Under the pieces are notes generated by a model. That model saw nothing but the letters and a program-made list of their open reading frames with translations, was not told the DNA's origin and searched no databases. The translations under genes were made by a program, and so were the position numbers. DNA of 64,000 bases from Alkalicoccus urumqiensis. Its GTDB lineage: Bacteria; Bacillota; Bacilli; Bacillales; Salisediminibacteriaceae. This document shows positions 20,973-30,204 of the stretch, piece by piece (within the stretch, counting starts at the first letter, position 1; each line of letters starts with the position of its first letter). The DNA lies in NCBI RefSeq assembly GCF_002993335.1, contig NZ_PVNS01000011.1:62001-126000 (forward strand), in the 5' to 3' direction.

Positions 20973-22283
20973 TTATGCTTCTTCGGAAGGAGCTGTCTTT
21001 GTGCTCTGATCTACGAGGAAATCAATTGCTTTGCGTACCTGCAGATCATCCTTCAGCACATCTGTGCCGCCCTGCATCGCAAGAAGCTGCTTGATTTCAT
21101 CAACAGGACGCTGATACATTTCAGCCATGTTCTCAAGCTCCTGATTCACATCTTCCTCTGTTGCTTCCAGATTTTCCGCTTCAGCAATCGCTGCAAGCGT
21201 CATGTTCATGCGCACACGCTTTTCTGCATCTTCACGGAACTGCTCTTTCATGCCTTCCTCGTCCGTCTGTGCGAACTGGTAGTACATGTCGAGAGACATT
21301 CCCTGAGACTGGAGGCGCTGGCTGAATTCCTGAAGCATGCGGTCGATCTCCGTGTCGATCATTGCCTGCGGCAGGTCGATCGAAGCATTCTCCGTCGCTT
21401 TTTCCACCAGTGTATCCTTCATGTTCATGTCTGCCTGCTGGGCTTTATCTTTCTCCAGCTTTTCACGGAGCTGCTTTTTCATGTCATCGATGGACTCATA
21501 GGACTCATCCACATCTTTTGCAAACTCATCATCAAGTTCCGGAAGCTCTTTACGCTTGATATCGTGAACGGTTACTTTGAAAACCGCCGGCTTTCCAGCG
21601 AGCTCTTCAGCATGGTACTCTTCCGGAAATTCGACTTCTACATCTGTCTCTTCTCCAGCAGCAGCACCGACAAGCTTTTCTTCAAAGCCTGGAATGAACT
21701 GACCGGATCCGATTTCCAGGGAGTAGTTCTCTGCCTGACCGCCTTCAAAGGCTTCTCCGTCAACGAACCCTTCAAAGTCCATGACAACCGTGTCGCCTTC
21801 CTGAACCTTTCCGTTCTCAACAGCAGTAAGCTCTGCGTGCTCTTCCTGCAGACGGCTCACTTCTGCTTCTACTTCTTCGTCCGTTACGTCCACGGATTCT
21901 TCTTCCACTTCCAGACCTTTGTACTGGCCAAGCTCTACTTCCGGCTTCACCGTTACAGTCGCTTTAAATTTCAGCGGCTCGTTTTTCGCCATATCTTCCA
22001 GGTCGATCTCCGGCTGGTCTACAGGCTCAATGCCCGCTTCTTCTACAGCTTCAGAGTATGCCTGAGGCAGAAGAATATCGAGTGCATCCTGGTAGAGAGA
22101 TTCTACGCCGAAACGCTGTTCAAAAATAGGACGCGGCACCTTTCCTTTACGGAAGCCCGGTACGTTCACCTGCTTCACTACTTTTTGGAATGCTTCATCC
22201 AGTGCTTTGTTTACGCGCTTGCTGTCAACTTCTACAGAAAGTACTCCTGTATTGCCTTCTTGTTTTTCCCAATTTACTGCCAT
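20973..22283 (-). CDS. tig: Trigger factor (ribosome-associated chaperone, prolyl isomerase)
   Basis: 436 residues with the N-terminal ribosome-binding domain carrying the signature GFRKGKVPR, a central FKBP-type prolyl isomerase domain ([15 protein letters not shown]), and a long acidic helical C-terminal domain. It binds nascent chains at the tunnel exit. The ATG at 22283 (MAVNWEKQ) is chosen over an upstream start because GGAGGG lies ten bases before it. Confidence 0.96.
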   Translation of the reverse strand: MAVNWEKQEGNTGVLSVEVDSKRVNKALDEAFQKVVKQVNVPGFRKGKVPRPIFEQRFGVESLYQDALDILLPQAYSEAVEEAGIEPVDQPEIDLEDMAKNEPLKFKATVTVKPEVELGQYKGLEVEEESVDVTDEEVEAEVSRLQEEHAELTAVENGKVQEGDTVVMDFEGFVDGEAFEGGQAENYSLEIGSGQFIPGFEEKLVGAAAGEETDVEVEFPEEYHAEELAGKPAVFKVTVHDIKRKELPELDDEFAKDVDESYESIDDMKKQLREKLEKDKAQQADMNMKDTLVEKATENASIDLPQAMIDTEIDRMLQEFSQRLQSQGMSLDMYYQFAQTDEEGMKEQFREDAEKRVRMNMTLAAIAEAENLEATEEDVNQELENMAEMYQRPVDEIKQLLAMQGGTDVLKDDLQVRKAIDFLVDQSTKTAPSEEA

Positions 22284-22337
22284 AGGATCTATTCCCTCCA
22301 ACAATTGTGTTCAAATTCGCTTTTTTACAACCACTAC

Positions 22338-22365
22338 ATTATAACACAGCACTACTGCTTTTCAA
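22338..22365 (-). promoter_or_regulatory. SigA-type promoter of tig
   Basis: -35 TTGAAA (22360-22365), 16-base spacer, -10 TATAAT (22338-22343), about 55 bases before the tig start. Confidence 0.75.
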
Positions 22366-22397
22366 CGATTTACGCGGATTCTTTGCACTTATCTCCA

Positions 22398-23396
22398 TTA
22401 TGTATCCGTAAGCAGCGGTTTTTCTATCTCTTCGATCCGGGCCGAAGCCTTCAGCACATCTTCATTCAACTCTTCCTGAGCCTCTTCGCCATGGAGCAGA
22501 CGCCTGCCGGTGTGAAGAAGTGCCTCGACCCATATATCCGCATTCAGCGGCTCCGGCGTTTCCGGATACAGAGCAAATAAGTAATGCCACCACAGCTGTT
22601 CCACCATGTCCTGAAGCATCGGATCCTTCTGTCCCAGTTTATCATTCAGTGATTCAAGCACCCTCGTACCGAAAGACTCATGAAAAACATCTTCCAGTTC
22701 CTCAGCCTGAACTGTGTAAAGACGTCCAAATTTATGTATATCAAACGATTTTCTGCTGCCAAGCTCTTTTAACAGCTGCAGTATATAGCTTTTCAGCACC
22801 GGCGACTGATCTTCTTTGATGAGAAACTCAGCGAATACCTGCTCCACAGTAGATAATGGATACCTTCCGAGCTGCTGAACCGCCCCGATCTGCTGATCCA
22901 TGGAACCTCCGTAAAGCTGGGAAGTAAGTATTTCCGGATCCGGAAGTGAAGGTGCCTCTTCTTCCTCGATATCTGTCTCCGCCCCTGTCATCTGTCTGGC
23001 GAAATCCAGAAGCTGATAAAAGTGTTCGGCACTCGCTGAAGGAAGACGGTCCTCTTCAATAACTCCTTCCAGCACGTCCACCACCTCCTGGTAGCTGCCG
23101 AGCTGTACAAGGATCGATATGTATACCTGAAGCACTTCATAGTAATCCCCGAGACCTTCCTCCAGCATGGAAAGACAGTAGCTTCTTGCCGTTTCCAGCT
23201 GATTCATCTCAATATGCGCTATGACAAGGCCGTATCTTGCCTGGGAATGTGTCGGTTCCATTTCCACTACCTGACGGAAGCAGGACGCAGCATCGTAATG
23301 TCGTTTTTCCTTCAGTGCTGTCATTCCACGTTCCACGAGTCTGGAAAGCAGGCCGGGAAATAAAACGACGTTATCATCCCGTTCTTCTTTTTTCAT
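22398..23396 (-). CDS. TPR-repeat protein (YsoA-like)
   Basis: 332 residues. The N-terminal half has at least two or three tetratricopeptide-type helix pairs (ALKEKRHYDAASCFRQVVEMEP, ARYGLVIAHIEMNQLETARSYC). The C-terminal part is helical and acidic. Position next to tig matches B. subtilis ysoA, a TPR protein of unknown role. No enzyme motif seen. Confidence 0.8.
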   Translation of the reverse strand: MKKEERDDNVVLFPGLLSRLVERGMTALKEKRHYDAASCFRQVVEMEPTHSQARYGLVIAHIEMNQLETARSYCLSMLEEGLGDYYEVLQVYISILVQLGSYQEVVDVLEGVIEEDRLPSASAEHFYQLLDFARQMTGAETDIEEEEAPSLPDPEILTSQLYGGSMDQQIGAVQQLGRYPLSTVEQVFAEFLIKEDQSPVLKSYILQLLKELGSRKSFDIHKFGRLYTVQAEELEDVFHESFGTRVLESLNDKLGQKDPMLQDMVEQLWWHYLFALYPETPEPLNADIWVEALLHTGRRLLHGEEAQEELNEDVLKASARIEEIEKPLLTDT

Positions 23397-23640
23397 TTTC
23401 TCACCCCCCTGTGTAAGAAGTATCTACCGTTAGTGTACCAATCGTCCTGACGAAACACAACGAAGGTCTGTTGTTATATTCCCTTACGGCGGGTTTCCAA
23501 ACAAGTGCAGTTTTTCATCTGCAGCAGAACCGGGTATATTCTGCTGCAGGGCGGATGCATCCGCTGCCGGCACGTATGTCTATGCCAGCTGCCCAAACAT
23601 AAGAAAAACCCCTTGTGCACCAAGGGGCTGGATCATAAAC
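23397..23640. other. Intergenic region between ysoA-like gene and tRNA-Arg
   Basis: Apart from the tRNA terminator at its right side, nothing gene-like is visible. A short GC-rich palindromic patch (CTGCAGCAGAACC to TTCTGCTGCAG, 23518-23546) could form a hairpin. Confidence 0.5.
23603..23627 (-). terminator. Terminator of tRNA-Arg
   Basis: Stem CCCCTTG / CAAGGGG followed by TTTTTC on the minus strand, 18 bases after the tRNA 3' end. Confidence 0.9.
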
Positions 23641-23644
23641 AATA

Positions 23645-23721
23645 TGGCATCCCAGGCAGGGCTCGAACCTGCGACCTACGGCTTAGAAGGCCGTTGCTCT
23701 ATCCAACTGAGCTACTGGGAC
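23645..23721 (-). tRNA. tRNA-Arg (anticodon UCU)
   Basis: 77-nt cloverleaf on the minus strand. Anticodon stem ACGGC / GCCGT encloses the loop CTTCTAA, giving anticodon UCU (reads AGA/AGG). T-arm GCAGG TTCGAGC CCTGC, D-arm AGCTC AGTTGGATAGA GC-type, and encoded CCA end. Acceptor pairs are GTCCCAG with CTGGGAT, first pair G-U. Confidence 0.97.
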
Positions 23722-23753
23722 ATGAAGAAAGTGCCGCAAAAGCGACACTATTT

Positions 23754-23782
23754 AATATAAACAAAACTTCCTTTTCTGTCAA
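23754..23782 (-). promoter_or_regulatory. SigA promoter of tRNA-Arg
   Basis: -35 TTGACA (23777-23782), 17-base spacer, -10 TATATT (23754-23759), about 32 bases before the tRNA 5' end. Close to consensus, so the tRNA is a single-gene unit. Confidence 0.85.
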
Positions 23783-23798
23783 CCGGTGTTCAGAAATG

Positions 23799-24308
23799 TT
23801 ATACCGCGAAGTGTGTGGAGAGATCGTCCACTGATTCGCCCTCCATCGTGTAAAACTGGACAGTAATGCCATTTTCCTGCTTCTCCAAAATCACGTAGGT
23901 TCCTTCTTCTCTGCCACGCGGAAGCCTCATACTGCCGGGATTAATGAGAATACGCCCGTCATTTTCCACCGCAGCAGGCTGGTGGGTGTGACCGAAACAG
24001 ACAACATCGGCGTCCGTCTCGGCTGCCCGGTAAACGAGATTCATTTCCGTCGTTTTTACATTCAGAAGATGACCGTGAGAGATGAAAAAGCGGAGATCTC
24101 CGAATGTTTCCACCCTCTCCTCCGGCATACTGCTGTCCATGTCACAGTTCCCCCGTACAACCGCTGTACGATTAATTGCCTCGGAGGATGCAGACAGCTC
24201 CGAATCACCACAGTGGATAATTCCTTCCACCTCTTCATGGTGTCGATGAATAATTTCCTGAACTTCTTCTTGCCAGCCGTGGCTGTCACTCATAATCAGT
24301 ACTTTCAT
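23799..24308 (-). CDS. Metallophosphoesterase (YsnB/YfcE family)
   Basis: 169-residue calcineurin-like phosphodiesterase with the metal-binding series SDSHG, GDSE, GNCD, SHGH and GHTH in order. Family members cleave model phosphodiesters; the cellular substrate is unknown. The start is the ATG at 24308, overlapping the rdgB stop as ATGA. The frame stays open far upstream inside rdgB, but those codons are a shadow. Confidence 0.93.
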   Translation of the reverse strand: MKVLIMSDSHGWQEEVQEIIHRHHEEVEGIIHCGDSELSASSEAINRTAVVRGNCDMDSSMPEERVETFGDLRFFISHGHLLNVKTTEMNLVYRAAETDADVVCFGHTHQPAAVENDGRILINPGSMRLPRGREEGTYVILEKQENGITVQFYTMEGESVDDLSTHFAV

Positions 24309-24919
24309 ACACTGCCGCCTTTCTCTGTACCGAGCCATTCTTCTATCACCGATTCCAGGCGGTGCAGCGCATCTGCCCGGTGGCTCAGCTGATTTTTCTC
24401 CTCCCGCGTCAACTCTGCCATATACTTTTCTTTTTCCGGCAGATAGAACAGTGGATCGTAGCCGAAACCGCCGTCTCCGTGAAGCGACGTTCCGATTTTT
24501 CCGCTGCAGGTGCCACGGAGCGAGTGTGTCCCTTTCTCGGGTGAATACACAGCGAGTACACATACGAAACGCGCCGTGCGGTTCTCGACTCCTTCTAATT
24601 CGTTGAGAAGTCTGCGATTGTTTGCTTCATCGTTTTTTTCTTCTCCTGCATACCGGGCGGAATAAATGCCGGGTGCTCCGTCCAGTGCGTCGACTTCCAG
24701 TCCGGAATCATCAGCAAGCACGGGCATCTGGAGCTGCTTTCCGGTTTCTTCCGCCTTTTTTTCGGCATTCGCTTCAAACGTTTCGCCATCCTCGATGACG
24801 TCGATATCCTGATCGATGTCATTCAGCGACAAAACATCCCATCCATAGTTGGAAAAAAACGCCCGGAATTCTTTCATCTTGCCTTCATTCTTGGTCGCAA
24901 TCAGCAGTTTACGTGACAT
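24305..24919 (-). CDS. rdgB: XTP/dITP diphosphatase (RdgB/HAM1 family)
   Basis: Removes non-canonical purine triphosphates (ITP, XTP) from the nucleotide pool. 204 residues from ATG 24919, with [12 protein letters not shown] at the N-terminus, the acidic [24 protein letters not shown] substrate/metal site, and SHRADAL at the C-terminus. Eleven-base overlap with the end of rph, so translation is coupled. Corresponds to B. subtilis ysnA. Confidence 0.95.
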   Translation of the reverse strand: MSRKLLIATKNEGKMKEFRAFFSNYGWDVLSLNDIDQDIDVIEDGETFEANAEKKAEETGKQLQMPVLADDSGLEVDALDGAPGIYSARYAGEEKNDEANNRRLLNELEGVENRTARFVCVLAVYSPEKGTHSLRGTCSGKIGTSLHGDGGFGYDPLFYLPEKEKYMAELTREEKNQLSHRADALHRLESVIEEWLGTEKGGSV

Positions 24920-25679
24920 TGGATGTCTCTTCCTTCCGCGCTGCGTCCAGCTTCTCCCCGAATGCTCCAAGCGTTTCTTTCTGGAGAGCAAAGAGGGTTT
25001 CAATTCCCTCTTCCGCAAGATCCAGCATTTCATTCAATTCCTGTCTGGTAAATGTAGCTTCTTCCCCGGTTCCCTGTACTTCCACCAGTTTACCGCCGCT
25101 CTGCATAACGACGTTCATATCGACATCTGCAGTGGAATCTTCATTGTAATCCAGATCCAGAAGTACTTCTCCGTCAGCGTTCACTCCGACAGAAACCGCG
25201 GCAAGAAAGCCGGAGAGCGGGTTCTCCGTTATCTTTTTGGCTTCAAGCATCCGGCTGACGGCGAGGCCGACAGCTGTAAACGCCCCTGTGATCGCTGCAG
25301 TCCGTGTTCCGCCGTCAGCCTGTATGACATCACAGTCGACCCAGATGGTCCGTTCTCCAATTGCGCTCAAATCGACGACCGATCTCAGCGCGCGGCCGAT
25401 CAGCCGCTGAATTTCCATCGTCCGGCCTGCTACTTTCCCTTTCGAAGACTCCCGTATGTTCCGCTGTTCCGTTGCACGCGGAAGCATAGCGTACTCCGCA
25501 GTAATCCAGCCTGTTCCTTTGCCTCTCAGAAATGGCGGCACACGGTTCTCTACACTTGCTGAGCAGATGACTTTCGTATCGCCGAATGTGACGAGTACAG
25601 AGCCTTCCGGGTGCTTAATATAATCGGGTATCATTTCTATTTCTCTCATTTGCTGCGCCTGTCGGTTTTGTGCACGCAT
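24909..25679 (-). CDS. rph: Ribonuclease PH
   Basis: Phosphorolytic 3'-5' exoribonuclease trimming tRNA precursors. 256 residues with [31 protein letters not shown], and the phosphate/metal site [19 protein letters not shown]. The start is ATG 25679, preceded by AAAGGAGAG; another in-frame ATG ten codons later is possible. In B. subtilis gerM precedes it; here the 184-base gap to racE holds no gene. Confidence 0.95.
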   Translation of the reverse strand: MRAQNRQAQQMREIEMIPDYIKHPEGSVLVTFGDTKVICSASVENRVPPFLRGKGTGWITAEYAMLPRATEQRNIRESSKGKVAGRTMEIQRLIGRALRSVVDLSAIGERTIWVDCDVIQADGGTRTAAITGAFTAVGLAVSRMLEAKKITENPLSGFLAAVSVGVNADGEVLLDLDYNEDSTADVDMNVVMQSGGKLVEVQGTGEEATFTRQELNEMLDLAEEGIETLFALQKETLGAFGEKLDAARKEETSNVT

Positions 25680-25863
25680 TGTGTCACTCTCCTTTATCTT
25701 TTTCCATTGTATCACGGAAATCACCGAATCTCATTCTACGCAATTCCGTGTCTGATGTGAACCATTTTTCAAAAGTGGACGCAGTTGAATCGGCAGCTAT
25801 CCGAAAAAACCCGGAACCTGTATGGTCCGGGCTTGCTTCTTACTGCCTCCGTTGAGAAGCGGT

Positions 25864-26703
25864 TCAGCGGGATCGTCCTGCTCTGCTTTGCTCCAGCTGG
25901 AGAGAATAGACTGGAAGTTCTTTACCGATCCAGCTGAATGCGATATGTTCAAAATTTGTCGTGCTGCCTGTCGTGTAAAACCGATGATTCGGCGGGCGGT
26001 CACTGCTGCACTGCAGCTTTTGAAAATAGAGAAGAGAACTTACTTCTCTGGCCGTTTCTTCGCCGGAGGCAATCACGGTTACACCGCTCCCGCAGGCTTT
26101 CTGGATCTGCGGCGCCAGGAGCGGATAATGAGTGCATCCAAGGATCAGCGTATCAATATCGTATGCAAGCATCGGCTCCAGTGATTTTCTGACGATACTT
26201 TCCGCTTCCGGCTTCCAGGCTCGTCCGCTTTCCACGAGCGGTACGAATTCCGGACAGGCAAGGCTGACGACCCGGACACGGTTATTAATGCTTGTCAGTT
26301 CCTGGTGGTAGGCCCCGCTGTGGATCGTTCCTTCCGTCCCGATCACGCCGATATGTTCTTTGTCCGTCGCTTTCAGCGCTGCAACGGCACCGGGATGAAT
26401 CACGCCGAGCACCGGAATGGAGAGCTTTTCCCGCGCTTCTTCCAGGACAACGGCAGTTGCTGTATTGCAGGCGATGACGAGCAGCTTTATATTCTTTTCC
26501 ATGAGATAATCAATCATTTCCCATGTAAAGCGGCGCACTTCCTCCTCCGGTCTCGGTCCGTAGGGACAGCGCGCCGTATCACCGACATATACTATTTCTT
26601 CTTTTGGCAGCTGACGCATTATTTCCTTTGCGACAGTAAGTCCTCCCACACCGGAATCGATAACGCCGACAGGGCGGTTTTGATTGGATTCTGCTTCATT
26701 CAT
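25864..26703 (-). CDS. racE: Glutamate racemase
   Basis: Makes D-glutamate for peptidoglycan (and poly-gamma-glutamate where present). 279 residues with catalytic Cys79 (VIACNTATA) and Cys190 (LGCTHYPLL), Asp16-Ser17 (VIDSGVGGLTV), and GDTARCPYGPR. Upstream of rph as in B. subtilis, without gerM between them. Confidence 0.96.
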   Translation of the reverse strand: MNEAESNQNRPVGVIDSGVGGLTVAKEIMRQLPKEEIVYVGDTARCPYGPRPEEEVRRFTWEMIDYLMEKNIKLLVIACNTATAVVLEEAREKLSIPVLGVIHPGAVAALKATDKEHIGVIGTEGTIHSGAYHQELTSINNRVRVVSLACPEFVPLVESGRAWKPEAESIVRKSLEPMLAYDIDTLILGCTHYPLLAPQIQKACGSGVTVIASGEETAREVSSLLYFQKLQCSSDRPPNHRFYTTGSTTNFEHIAFSWIGKELPVYSLQLEQSRAGRSR

Positions 26704-26757
26704 GTACTGATTCGACCCTTCTTCAAGTAAACTGTTTCAGCGTTCAGCCTGAGCTCT

Positions 26758-27237
26758 TTAGAACGACTTCCACGTTTCTGCATCCCGCTTCATTTCATCA
26801 AATAGAACCGATAGACTGTGTTCCAGAAAATCGACGTTCTCATGACTGAAATTTTCTAACACGTTCTGCAGGTACACCTGACGCTGCTGGATTACTTCCC
26901 GGATAATGGTTTTTCCTTTATCGAGAAGATGGATGCGGACAACGCGCCGGTCATTCTCATCTTTAACCCGCTCCACCAGTTCATTTTTTTCCATCCGGTC
27001 TACTAAATCCGTTGTAGTACTGCAGGCGAGATACATCTTGGACGACAGTTCACCGATCGTCATATCTCCGTACTCGTGCAGCCACTGAAGCGCTACAAAC
27101 TGCGGCGGTGTAATTGGGAACTCATTTAGTATTTCACGGCCCTTCTGCTTCACAATGTCCGCTATCATTCGGAGCGACCGTTCAATAGCTTCGACCTGAT
27201 CTAATTCCACATGAACTGCTTCGCGGTTTGATGACAT
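26758..27237 (-). CDS. MarR-family transcription regulator (YsmB-like)
   Basis: 159 residues. Winged helix-turn-helix at about residues 45-112, with the recognition helix in SSKMYLACSTTTDLVDRMEKNELVERV and the wing DENDRRVVRIHL. Position beside racE matches B. subtilis ysmB. Target genes unknown. Confidence 0.9.
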   Translation of the reverse strand: MSSNREAVHVELDQVEAIERSLRMIADIVKQKGREILNEFPITPPQFVALQWLHEYGDMTIGELSSKMYLACSTTTDLVDRMEKNELVERVKDENDRRVVRIHLLDKGKTIIREVIQQRQVYLQNVLENFSHENVDFLEHSLSVLFDEMKRDAETWKSF

Positions 27238-27276
27238 GTACCCCTCTCCCTTTCTATGAAAAGCCTTCTTTTTCCC

Positions 27277-27305
27277 ATTGTCTCTGGTTTCGAAGGAAAT
27301 ATCAA
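27277..27305 (-). promoter_or_regulatory. Candidate promoter of the MarR gene
   Basis: -35 TTGATA (27300-27305), 17-base spacer, -10 GACAAT (27277-27282), about 40 bases before the start. Confidence 0.55.
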
Positions 27306-27427
27306 GTCAAAGAAAAGGTGTTAGACAGAAGTTAATTCGCCCTAGCTTCCGGAATTATGTCCGTCTGCTTCGGCAGGGCACGTAAAATTGCCGTACCATA
27401 TTCAGAGCCTCTCCTTCAGAAAAAAAC

Positions 27428-27914
27428 GAAATAAACCAGGCAGAAACCGCCTGGTCTTAAGTTTATTTAATAGGTTCCCGCTTTCTGCCTGTACCTGCAG
27501 CCTTACGCGTTCCGGAGGGAATCTGAAAAGCGGAAGCGGCCTGGTTACGAGCGAGCCGTCCTGGAGGCCCTGCCGACGAAAGCTGCTCTTTGCTTTCTTC
27601 GGCAGAGGTGAAGGAACCAGAGCGGGTGCTGGAGCTGGACAACGCTTCTTTTATAAGAAGCATGGCTCCGCACGGCCGCGCCGCAGGCCAGAAATTCGCT
27701 GCCCTGCGCCTCAAACCATAGGCCGGCTCCGCTCATGCTCTGCAGCCGTGCAAACAGCGCCCGGCTGGAAGACAAGCCCACGGCAAGCTTCTGCCGAGTA
27801 GCAGAGAAGTTCTACCAACAGAAGCAAATAGTTAATTCAGCAAAGCTTTAAAATGCCAAAACCCTTGGCATCCCTGCTTGGAAGAGGTTTTGGATTTTAT
27901 ACATTCTTATTAGT
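27428..27914. repeat. Dispersed repeat copy B
   Basis: 487-base GC-rich element between the MarR gene and ptsI. The left end GAAATAAACCAGG to CCTGGTCTTAA forms a hairpin (27435-27455) and is identical to the left end of copy C. Then come the shared block TAGGTTCCCGCTTTCTGCCTG, a private insert (about 27510-27640), the about 93-base module (27659-27750), CAGCGCCCGGCTGGAA, an ACGGCAAGCTTCTGCCG hairpin, a small palindrome ATGCCAA/TTGGCAT, and the family right end at 27914. It abuts the ptsI terminator. No supported gene; see the conserved minus-strand frame in the findings. Confidence 0.8.
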
Positions 27915-27921
27915 GAACAAC

Positions 27922-27966
27922 AAAACGCTCCCGAAAGCCCGGTTGAGGGCATCGGAAGCGTTTTTT
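27922..27966. terminator. Terminator of ptsHI
   Basis: Inverted repeat AACGCTCCCGA..GCCC / GGGC..CGGAAGCGTT. A run of six T follows on the plus strand, and TTTTG on the minus strand after ptsI. Confidence 0.8.
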
Positions 27967-27985
27967 CTGCTTGGCGCATCTGTTA

Positions 27986-29707
27986 TCAAGAGAGCGTAAA
28001 CTGCTTCTCTACAAGTGCTTTCACTTCTTCATCTGTCGAAAGCGTCAGAGCTTCTTCTGCTGCCCGTTCTGCTTCTTCCTTTGTAAACCCGGTCAGCTGT
28101 GTTCTGGCCGGAAGAATGGAGGTGGCACTCATGCTGAACTCATCGAGCCCGAGTCCGACAAGAAGTGGGACTGCAATCGGATCGCCGGCCATTTCGCCGC
28201 ACATCCCCGTCCACTTTCCTTCTTTATGGGAAGCATCAATAACCATTTTTACGAGATTTAGAATTGCCGGGCTGTACGGCTGATACAAGTAGGAAACCCG
28301 TTCATTCATCCGGTCCGCGGCCATCGTGTATTGAATCAGATCATTGGTGCCGATACTGAAAAAGTCGACTTCTTTCGCAAACTGCGGTGCCATGACAGCT
28401 GTAGATGGGATTTCCACCATAATACCGACTTCCAGGTTGTCACTAACCGGCGTCCCTTCAGAGACGAGTTTTTCTTTTTCTTCTTCAAGAACCTTCTTCG
28501 CTTCCCGGAATTCCTGAAGTGTTGCAATCATGGGGAACATCACCTTCAAGTTTCCGTGGGCACCGGCGCGGAGAAGCGCACGGAGCTGCGTCCGGAACAT
28601 ATCCTGCATTTCCAGGCAGAGACGGATCGCACGGAAGCCGAGAAATGGATTCATCTCTTCAGGAAGATCGAGGTATGAAAGCTCTTTATCGCCGCCGATA
28701 TCAAGTGTCCGGATGACAACCGGACGGTCCCCCATCGCTTTCACCACACGGCTGTAAGCTTCGTACTGCTCTTCTTCACTCGGGAGTTCACTGCGACCCA
28801 TATAGAGAAATTCCGTCCGGTACAGACCGACGCCTTCTCCACCGTTGCTCTCGACACCTTCCAGATCATCCGGTGTTCCGATATTGGCAACGAGCTCGAC
28901 GTGGTGGCCGTCTTTCGTTTTCGAAGGCTCATTTTTCAGCTTCGCCCATTCTTCTTTCTGCCGGGCAAAGTCTTCCTGTTTTCTACGGTACGCCTGAAGC
29001 TGATCTTCATCCGGATTGATGATGACATCGCCGCTGATGCCGTCGACAATGACCATCGCGTGCTGCGCTGTTTCTTCAGTCACGGTCTTTGTGCCGACAA
29101 CAGCTGGGATCTCCAGCGAACGCGCCATAATAGCCGAATGGGACGTTCTGCCGCCGATGTTTGTGACAAAGCCTTTAACGAACGCTTTATTCAGCTGGGC
29201 TGTGTCGGATGGAGTAAGATCTTCTCCGACAATGATCACTTCCTCATTCAGCTCGGCAAGAGAAACGATCGGTTTGCCGAGAAGGTGGGATAGGACACGC
29301 TTGGATACATCCCGGATATCCGCAGCCCGCTCTTTCATGTATTCGTTGTCCATGCTTTCAAACATCGTGATAAACTGGTCCGCCAGCTCACGGAGTGCAA
29401 ACGAAGCATTGACGCTGTCATCCTGCACTTTCTGCCGAACTGCGTCGACAAATTCCGGATCCGAAAGTACGAGAAGGTGGGCAGAAAAGATTTCCGCGTG
29501 CTCTTCGCCCATATCCTGACGCGCTTTCTCTTTAATGTCTTCGAGTTCTGCTCTGGATTTCTCCAGTGCTTTATCAAACGCTGCAATTTCTTTTGCAGCA
29601 TCCACGCCTGTCTTTTTTTCCACCGTCAGATCAGGCTCTTCATAACGGAACGCTTTTGCAATGGCTATTCCTGCGGAAGCACCGATACCTGAGAGGGAAA
29701 TACTCAT
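27986..29707 (-). CDS. ptsI: PTS Enzyme I (phosphoenolpyruvate-protein phosphotransferase)
   Basis: Transfers phosphate from PEP to HPr. 573 residues with active-site His190 in [15 protein letters not shown], the PEP-utilisers domain [11 protein letters not shown], and catalytic Cys in GMCGEMAGD near residue 503. The start overlaps the ptsH stop by one base (TAATG), as in the Bacillus ptsHI operon. Confidence 0.97.
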   Translation of the reverse strand: MSISLSGIGASAGIAIAKAFRYEEPDLTVEKKTGVDAAKEIAAFDKALEKSRAELEDIKEKARQDMGEEHAEIFSAHLLVLSDPEFVDAVRQKVQDDSVNASFALRELADQFITMFESMDNEYMKERAADIRDVSKRVLSHLLGKPIVSLAELNEEVIIVGEDLTPSDTAQLNKAFVKGFVTNIGGRTSHSAIMARSLEIPAVVGTKTVTEETAQHAMVIVDGISGDVIINPDEDQLQAYRRKQEDFARQKEEWAKLKNEPSKTKDGHHVELVANIGTPDDLEGVESNGGEGVGLYRTEFLYMGRSELPSEEEQYEAYSRVVKAMGDRPVVIRTLDIGGDKELSYLDLPEEMNPFLGFRAIRLCLEMQDMFRTQLRALLRAGAHGNLKVMFPMIATLQEFREAKKVLEEEKEKLVSEGTPVSDNLEVGIMVEIPSTAVMAPQFAKEVDFFSIGTNDLIQYTMAADRMNERVSYLYQPYSPAILNLVKMVIDASHKEGKWTGMCGEMAGDPIAVPLLVGLGLDEFSMSATSILPARTQLTGFTKEEAERAAEEALTLSTDEEVKALVEKQFTLS

Positions 29708-29970
29708 TATTCGGACAGCCCCTGCTTCATAACCTCATCCAGAGCGGAGATCGCTTCTTCTTCGTCCGGACCTTCTGCTTTAATTGTTACCTCGGAACCC
29801 TGCCCGACACCAAGGGACATAACACCCATGATCGATTTCAGGTTTACGGATTTTCCGTTATATTCAAGTGTAACTTCAGATTCGTACTGTCCTGCTTTGT
29901 TTACCAGCTGCGTCGCCGGGCGAGCGTGAATTCCTGTTTCTGCGGTAATTTTGTAAGTCTGTTCTGCCAT
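29707..29970 (-). CDS. ptsH: PTS phosphocarrier protein HPr
   Basis: 87 residues from ATG 29970, preceded by AAAGGAG. His15 in [11 protein letters not shown] is the Enzyme I site, and Ser46 in [11 protein letters not shown] is the HPr kinase site used for catabolite control with CcpA. Both residues are present. The frame runs 23 codons upstream, but those overlap the leader. Confidence 0.97.
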   Translation of the reverse strand: MAEQTYKITAETGIHARPATQLVNKAGQYESEVTLEYNGKSVNLKSIMGVMSLGVGQGSEVTIKAEGPDEEEAISALDEVMKQGLSE

Positions 29971-30104
29971 GATAGACAACTCCTTTAGATTAATTAAATT
30001 CATTTGTCCGCCTGAATCCGCATGGGAAAACCGGCACACTCATATGTTTTTTATCATACAAGCGAACGCTTCCATTAGCAAGCGTTTCAGGATTTCGCAG
30101 GCAC

Positions 30105-30191
30105 AAAAAAAGACATGAGTACTCCATCAGCAGAGGCATCCGCCTCGTTCTCTCATGGATTTACTCATGCCTGATCAGATCAGTAACACGT
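30105..30191 (-). promoter_or_regulatory. Terminator with overlapping GlcT-type antiterminator (RAT) before ptsHI
   Basis: On the minus strand TTACTGATCTGATCAGGCATGAGT (two parts, 30163-30186) closely resembles the ptsG RAT bound by GlcT in B. subtilis, as remembered. Its 3' part GGCATGAGTA (30162-30171) is also the 5' arm of a terminator whose other arm is TACTCATGTC (30112-30121), followed by seven T. RAT folding and the terminator are therefore mutually exclusive. GlcT is encoded directly upstream. Confidence 0.75.
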
Positions 30192-30204
30192 AAATGCCTG
30201 GGTA

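Noticed and set aside
23799-24563. Long N-terminal extension of the phosphodiesterase
   Set aside because: The extra 85 codons lie inside rdgB and are arginine-rich; the ATG at 24308 with ATGA coupling fits the family length.
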